Position numbers and translations under genes: made by a program
Source: Incurvaria masculella
Taxonomy: Eukaryota > Arthropoda > Insecta > Lepidoptera > Incurvariidae
Length of the DNA stretch: 64,000 bases
Assembly (NCBI GenBank): GCA_946894095.1
Contig: OX335643.1
Location: 7,985,036 to 8,049,035 of the forward strand
Direction: 5' to 3'
In this document: positions 61,701-64,000 of the stretch, piece after piece
How the letters are laid out: every line of letters starts with the position of its first letter
Position numbering within the stretch: the stretch's first letter is position 1
The notes under the pieces: model-generated
The model's database searches: none
What the model saw: only the letters and a program-made list of their open reading frames with translations
Told to the model about the DNA's origin: nothing

Positions 61701-61825
61701 ACCGCTTGTCTTGAGGATGTTGGTGTCTTACCTGAGCTGCTGGTTGAAGTCGTCCTGCACGTTGTCATCCTCCCAGTTGTCCTCCCACACCGACACATCC
61801 TCGTCCGCCTCCTCCGTGCCCCAAT
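52740..61825 (-). CDS. Sem1: SEM1/DSS1, 26S proteasome lid subunit (3' two coding exons; 5' end outside window)
   Basis: Minus-strand exons are 61825-61732 (94 nt) and 52773-52740 (34 nt, TGA stop at 52742-52740). The first has acceptor CAG just above 61825 and donor GTAAG at 61731-61727; the second has acceptor TTTTCAG at 52780-52774. Phases join to give [20 protein letters not shown], then [20 protein letters not shown], then QN and stop. The acidic run, the WEDNWEDD core and DDF-QQLR match SEM1/DSS1, a very small acidic, largely disordered protein of the 19S lid and TREX-2 that also binds BRCA2. The missing start should encode the acidic segment ending in E-D; I did not find it up to 64000. 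The 8,958-bp intron carries a LINE nested in a MITE, and the mariner sits in the next intron. An AATAAA signal lies at 52691-52686. Confidence 0.9.
53727..55013 (+). CDS. LINE ORF1: PHD-type zinc finger, coiled coil, FP-like C-terminal domain
   Basis: There are 428 codons from ATG at 53727; the frame is open further upstream only through low-complexity T-rich sequence, so this Met is preferred. Residues 5-50 form a Cys4-His-Cys3 zinc finger ([25 protein letters not shown]). Residues 60-140 are Ser/Thr-rich. About 150-260 is heptad-like ([20 protein letters not shown]), predicted coiled coil. [10 protein letters not shown] then starts an RRM-like region as in other LINE ORF1 proteins. The end ([30 protein letters not shown]) resembles the C-terminal domain shared with baculovirus FP proteins. 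The likely role is nucleic-acid-binding RNP protein of the element. No internal stops. Confidence 0.8.
   Translation: MPKTCEACKRIAVGGNDTINCKHCRLVFHTICVNIMREDVRTRSARENWSCPGCSVIQARRGDRSNTPVRYNQHGGTANMTIENGAEATTIATASKVGNSDKTTSPTSSDVCEKVKKSAVASITSESPLHAAEDIHIEESEELSGASALAEEIKQFRKEFKDIRRIPDELRSIRLEFKSVQKETRELITALTASLDMCHGRLDDVEKLLGGVEQRVATLERSELETIALRRTVVELRQEIASRDRVALLNDIKISGVPEEKGERLSHIVTVLAKKIGAELCTQDIVTVERVGPARRPESFESENVEVRRANSEPRPIIVRLVRRDTRDELLQAARVRRGLLSNELGVLGPNCRVYLNEHLTRETRNLFRESRLQLKMYKYVWTRNGLIYARKQDGGHAHRIRNTGELAGLAQAFPASAAPATASSPHV
55250..58153 (+). CDS. LINE ORF2: AP-type endonuclease and reverse transcriptase
   Basis: The frame is open from 55229 to TGA at 58151-58153, about 967 residues from 55250. 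Endonuclease motifs in order: [64 protein letters not shown] motifs: [68 protein letters not shown], the catalytic FADDTALV, and IKYLGILVD. No RNase H follows. All catalytic residues I can check are present. The first in-frame ATG is at 55406, already past the endonuclease LNINIRS motif, so translation would need a non-AUG start, reinitiation after ORF1 (stop at 55013), or the start codon has been lost. Confidence 0.85.
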   Translation: MSNELDQLNEPNTFECRPEICGHLISKNKYSFRILNINIRSIRKNFESFKILMQRLKTSFQVILLTECWLDESSIPKELEGYTYNGSTRSFNQNDGVVVYVRNGLGATVSEPAISEANCLMVKIKNEITLLCIYRPPSFKNVTIFIESLNDLLKIENKVKCIVVVGDINIDILSESKPFVNEYLCMLASNGILPAINKPTRVTACLDHFMVKSKYPTRSIIIDSAITDHSAVMLGIQAPNNSQNKKCLYTLLIDYNAINEELKETEWHFITTSSDANEATNLLVNLLRSLTEKYTTKRKIKSKDFIITPWVTPALLRSIRTRDKLYKIHANNTLDSQLKLEYTKYRNICNIAIKEAREQYYKQKLVKYHKNIKKTWQLIKEITNTKNNTSTKIGLCKNMDGKIVSDEFNLFFSNVGCKLAKNILTRLKVDEVDLCRNISLPKVPSQPSSFFFNPTDENEIGLVIDELRADSAPGLDLISPQLLKMSKCYISKPLAHICNLSLSSGIFPNVLKHAVIIPVFKSGDPSDMSNYRPISILSVVSKILEKIVKKRLNTYLVKNKLYSQNQYGFRENLSTEDAVLGLTQTVIGKINEKKVCLSIFLDLAKAFDTVSPMILLKKIELLGIRGIALEWFTSYLHDRTQRVKVELNVSSALPVKFGVPQGSILGPILFLIYLNDLCSINIPGMHIFSFADDTALVFEGVSWVDAIKTSEDGLKLVKIWLDSNLLTLNISKTKYITFSNVQSRKIYPPTDLKIHNASCLSHSAGSTCSCETIERTKVIKYLGILVDEHLSWDAHVDNLKKRVRKLIYIFKQTRNILDKKTLKSLYFGLCQSIINYCILAWGSANKTTLKQLEIAQKAVLKVMSNRPNIYSSKILFKEAQVLSIKKIYLLRICCFFHSKGKTLLKRPEHDHNTRAKQNAYVLPTTTSRFTQKSILWLGTRTFSYIDSKISGNLSLYAYKKKMFHDFA
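59501..59748. repeat. Near-perfect inverted repeat, arms about 98 bp
   Basis: ataaccgacttcaaagaaaa ... tctgttattttttgagtcgg is mirrored by ccgactcaaaaaataacaga ... ttttctttgaagtcggttat around a 50-bp centre. It is followed (59750-60095) by a recognisable Lepidoptera-wide repeat tail containing tcaaaatcggttcacccagg and ending tttgaagtcggttaaaaa. Confidence 0.7.
60100..61731. other. SEM1 intron, remaining part
   Basis: Palindromic repeat at about 60560-60770 (ttctcaaaaccgcaagtttt against catgcggttttgagaaaaca). The rest is AT-rich; no coding signal. A (CATA)n run at 61622-61640. Confidence 0.5.
60191..60223. repeat. Stable hairpin
   Basis: gccaaaaacccacag / ctgtgggtttttggc form about 15 bp with almost no loop. 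In the SEM1 intron. Confidence 0.6.
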
Positions 61826-61940
61826 CTGCCGATCATTTGTCATTTTTGTAGGTAATTCGTAATGCGTAACGAGTGTCAAAAATCAATCTATATAATATTC
61901 ATACACGCATAAACAACAATTTACACCTTAATACATAATA

Positions 61941-63219
61941 GGTCGGGGAAAAAATCTTTTCGCATTATAGTATGTATGAACTTGTAATAAAATCTCTTTG
62001 GCTATACTATTTGTATCTGGCTGGTTTTGGTATCATTGAAAGTTTAAATTTTAAAGAACATAATTCCAAATTCAAATTAGGAAAATGTGTGATTCTCATT
62101 TGTTTTTCGTACTGTCAAAATGAGTGAATCTAATGAAGAAATTCGATACATTTTAAAATTTTACTACAAAAAAGGTAAAAATGCAACGCAAGCCGCGAAA
62201 AAAATTTGCGATGTTTATGGACCTAGTGCAGTGTCTGTGAGAGTAGCACAAATTTGGTTTAAGCGTTTTCAATCCGGAAATTTTGATGTCAAAGATGCAC
62301 GTCGCTCTGGTCGCCCTATTACGGATAAAATGGATGTCATTTTTGAAAAAGTGGAGCAAGATCGGCATATCAGTAGTTACGACGTAGCTGAAGAACTAGG
62401 AATTGACCACAAAACAGTTTTGGCGCATTTGAAAAAAACTGGGTACACAAAAAAGCTCGATATTTGGGTACCTCACGAGCTCACTGAAAGAAACCTAATG
62501 AACCGTGTACTCATTTGTGATTCTTTATTACGACGTAATGAAACCGAACCATTTTTGAAGAAGCTGATAACTGGTGATGAAAAGTGGATCACGTACGACA
62601 AGAACGTGCGAAAAAGGTCGTGGTCAAAGGCCGGTCAAGCTTCACAGACTGTGGCGAAACCCGGGTTAACTCGCAACAAGGTGATGCTGTGTGTGTGGTG
62701 GGATTGGAAGGGCATTATTCATTATGAGCTGTTACCACCAGGCAAGACCATCGATTCTGAACTCTACTGCGAACAACTGATGAGATTAAAGCAAGAAGTT
62801 GAGAGAAAGCGGCCGGAATTAATCAACAGAAGGGGTGTGGTTTTTCATCATGATAACGCTAGACCTCACACATATTTAGCCACTCAGCAAAAACTAAGAG
62901 AGTTTGGCTGGGAGGTGTTAATGCATCCGCCGTATAGTCCTGACCTTGCACCTTCAGATTTCCACCTGTTTAGGTCTCTTCAGAATTCTTTAGGCAGTGT
63001 CAGGTTAACATCACGAGAGGACTGCCAAAACCACTTGTCGCGGTATATTGATCAGAAGTCCCAATATTTCTATAGCAATGGGATCATGTCCCTACCTACA
63101 AGATGGCAAAAAGTTATCGAACAAAATGGTACATACATACTTTAGTTAAATGTAAATAAACCATATTAAAACATGTTTTGAATTTTCTTAAAAAATGCGA
63201 AGAAACTTTTTCCCCAACC
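61941..63219 (+). mobile_element. Complete mariner element with intact transposase
   Basis: Terminal inverted repeats read GGTCGGGGAAAAAATCTTTT at the left and, reverse-complemented, GGTTGGGGAAAAAGTTTCTT at the right, about 27 bases with four or five differences. The TA target duplication is at 61939-61940 and 63220-63221. Total length 1,279 bp, typical of mariner. It lies in the SEM1 gene upstream of exon 61825-61732, in the opposite transcriptional sense. Confidence 0.92.
62120..63145 (+). CDS. Mariner transposase (DD34D), full length
   Basis: 341 residues from ATG to TAG, within the usual mariner length. The N-terminal half has paired helix-turn-helix character (ATQAAKKICDVYG, AQIWFKRFQSGNF, RRSGRP, SYDVAEELGIDHKTV) and the linker signature WVPHELTE. 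The catalytic triad is the D of TGDEKWI, the D of HHDNARPH and the D of SPDLAPSD, with exactly 34 residues between the second and third. No frameshift or stop. WVPHELTE and WWDWKGIIHYELL look closer to the mellifera/cecropia type than to irritans; subfamily is tentative. The enzyme cuts and pastes the element at TA sites. Confidence 0.93.
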   Translation: MSESNEEIRYILKFYYKKGKNATQAAKKICDVYGPSAVSVRVAQIWFKRFQSGNFDVKDARRSGRPITDKMDVIFEKVEQDRHISSYDVAEELGIDHKTVLAHLKKTGYTKKLDIWVPHELTERNLMNRVLICDSLLRRNETEPFLKKLITGDEKWITYDKNVRKRSWSKAGQASQTVAKPGLTRNKVMLCVWWDWKGIIHYELLPPGKTIDSELYCEQLMRLKQEVERKRPELINRRGVVFHHDNARPHTYLATQQKLREFGWEVLMHPPYSPDLAPSDFHLFRSLQNSLGSVRLTSREDCQNHLSRYIDQKSQYFYSNGIMSLPTRWQKVIEQNGTYIL

Positions 63220-63277
63220 TAATATATTAATATATTTCTAGCGGTAGGCATAGATGATAAAGCTTCATATGGTACGA

Positions 63278-63345
63278 TCACAGCACACCTCTTTTCCTGG
63301 AAGCTCTATGATTAGGGGTGCCATGTACCAGACCTTTATGAAGTA
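63278..63345 (-). mobile_element. Degenerate SINE tail remnant
   Basis: gcacacctcttttcctgga and ggggtgccatgtaccagacc resemble the tail in reverse. Confidence 0.35.
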
Positions 63346-64000
63346 TTATTTCGATTTGGTCGCGGTACGTTCTTCTAGGCCGCCCAGGTACGACACTTCC
63401 GCTCAAATCTGCTCTATAAAATTTGTTTTATCGCCCATTCATCCCATAAGGCCCAAACCAACTTAGCACTCCCTTCTCGATTCTCATCACAACATAATTT
63501 TTCAATTGACAATGCTCTCTAACCCAGTTATTTTGAAATTTGACCATTAGATTACATAACTCCGCATAGTTTCCTCGAGGAACACATTTCAAATGTCAGC
63601 ACATAGCTGATTACAATGCTCGCTCTGGTAACGGGGTGGTGAATGAGCGACTAGCAGATATCTCACAGTATGAGCTTGCTGTGCAAGTCTGGTGCTTTCA
63701 AGGGATTAAACGCGAAAATATGGCTATAATACTAGCCAATATGATGATAGCTTTGCTCAGTTAAGATTGCAACAAGAAAAATAAATCTTTAGTGAAATTA
63801 AGATTTTGTAGGGAGTAGAAAGAAATTCTCCCTTCAAAGTCCTTTCTACTTACATTTCATTTGTCATTCATCTACTGTTTTGTTTTAATACTATCTTCAG
63901 AAATTGCAGATAAATTGTTTCGATGGAACCTTAGATGAAAAAGAATGGATACGGTACCTCCATACTGATGATAGTTCAAAAGCGTTCCTATTTTTAAAAA
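63346..64000. other. No gene recognised
   Basis: AT-rich sequence at the right edge, presumably SEM1 intron. I searched the minus strand for the acidic first exon of SEM1 and did not find it. Confidence 0.4.

Overview
The window reads as nuclear DNA of a moth or butterfly (Lepidoptera). Protein-coding exons are short and GC-rich, bounded by GT/AG splice sites, and lie in AT-rich DNA packed with mobile elements. The CGTCC-microsatellite repeat ending in a 'cgagtccgactcgcacttgg' block, TTAA-flanked MITEs and 5S-headed SINEs also fit that group. Order assignment is inference; I cannot name the species.

Three host genes are supported. (1) At the left edge, minus strand, 1-153 is one exon of an importin-alpha (importin-beta-binding domain) running out of the window. 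(2) A plus-strand PREP/PKNOX-type TALE homeobox gene has ten coding exons from 30351 to 44184 (392 codons, all phases consistent). It probably has a noncoding first exon near 3.9-4.33 kb, which would give a roughly 26 kb first intron. (3) A minus-strand SEM1/DSS1 proteasome-lid gene has its last two coding exons at 61732-61825 and 52740-52773; its 5' part lies beyond the right edge.

Most of the rest is mobile DNA. 5-30 kb (probable first PREP intron): tandem CGTCC repeats, palindromic MITEs, a 5'-truncated RT+RNase H LINE with a 14-bp target duplication (11063-13291), a TTAA-flanked MITE family, and many SINE copies. 30-44 kb: the PREP exons; intron 4 holds an array of about 28 imperfect hairpins (34.04-35.81 kb) inside a 6-kb block bounded by two identical 230-bp direct repeats. 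44-52.7 kb: AT-rich 3' flank with decayed repeats. 52.8-61.7 kb: the SEM1 intron, with a two-ORF LINE (CR1-like) inserted inside a TTAA-type MITE. 61.94-63.22 kb: a complete mariner with an intact 341-residue transposase.

The most unusual structure is the intronic hairpin array: a constant 13-nt core between arms that vary from unit to unit while keeping their pairing. Also notable are SINEs that share one body and tail but carry either a 5S-rRNA-derived or a tRNA-derived head.
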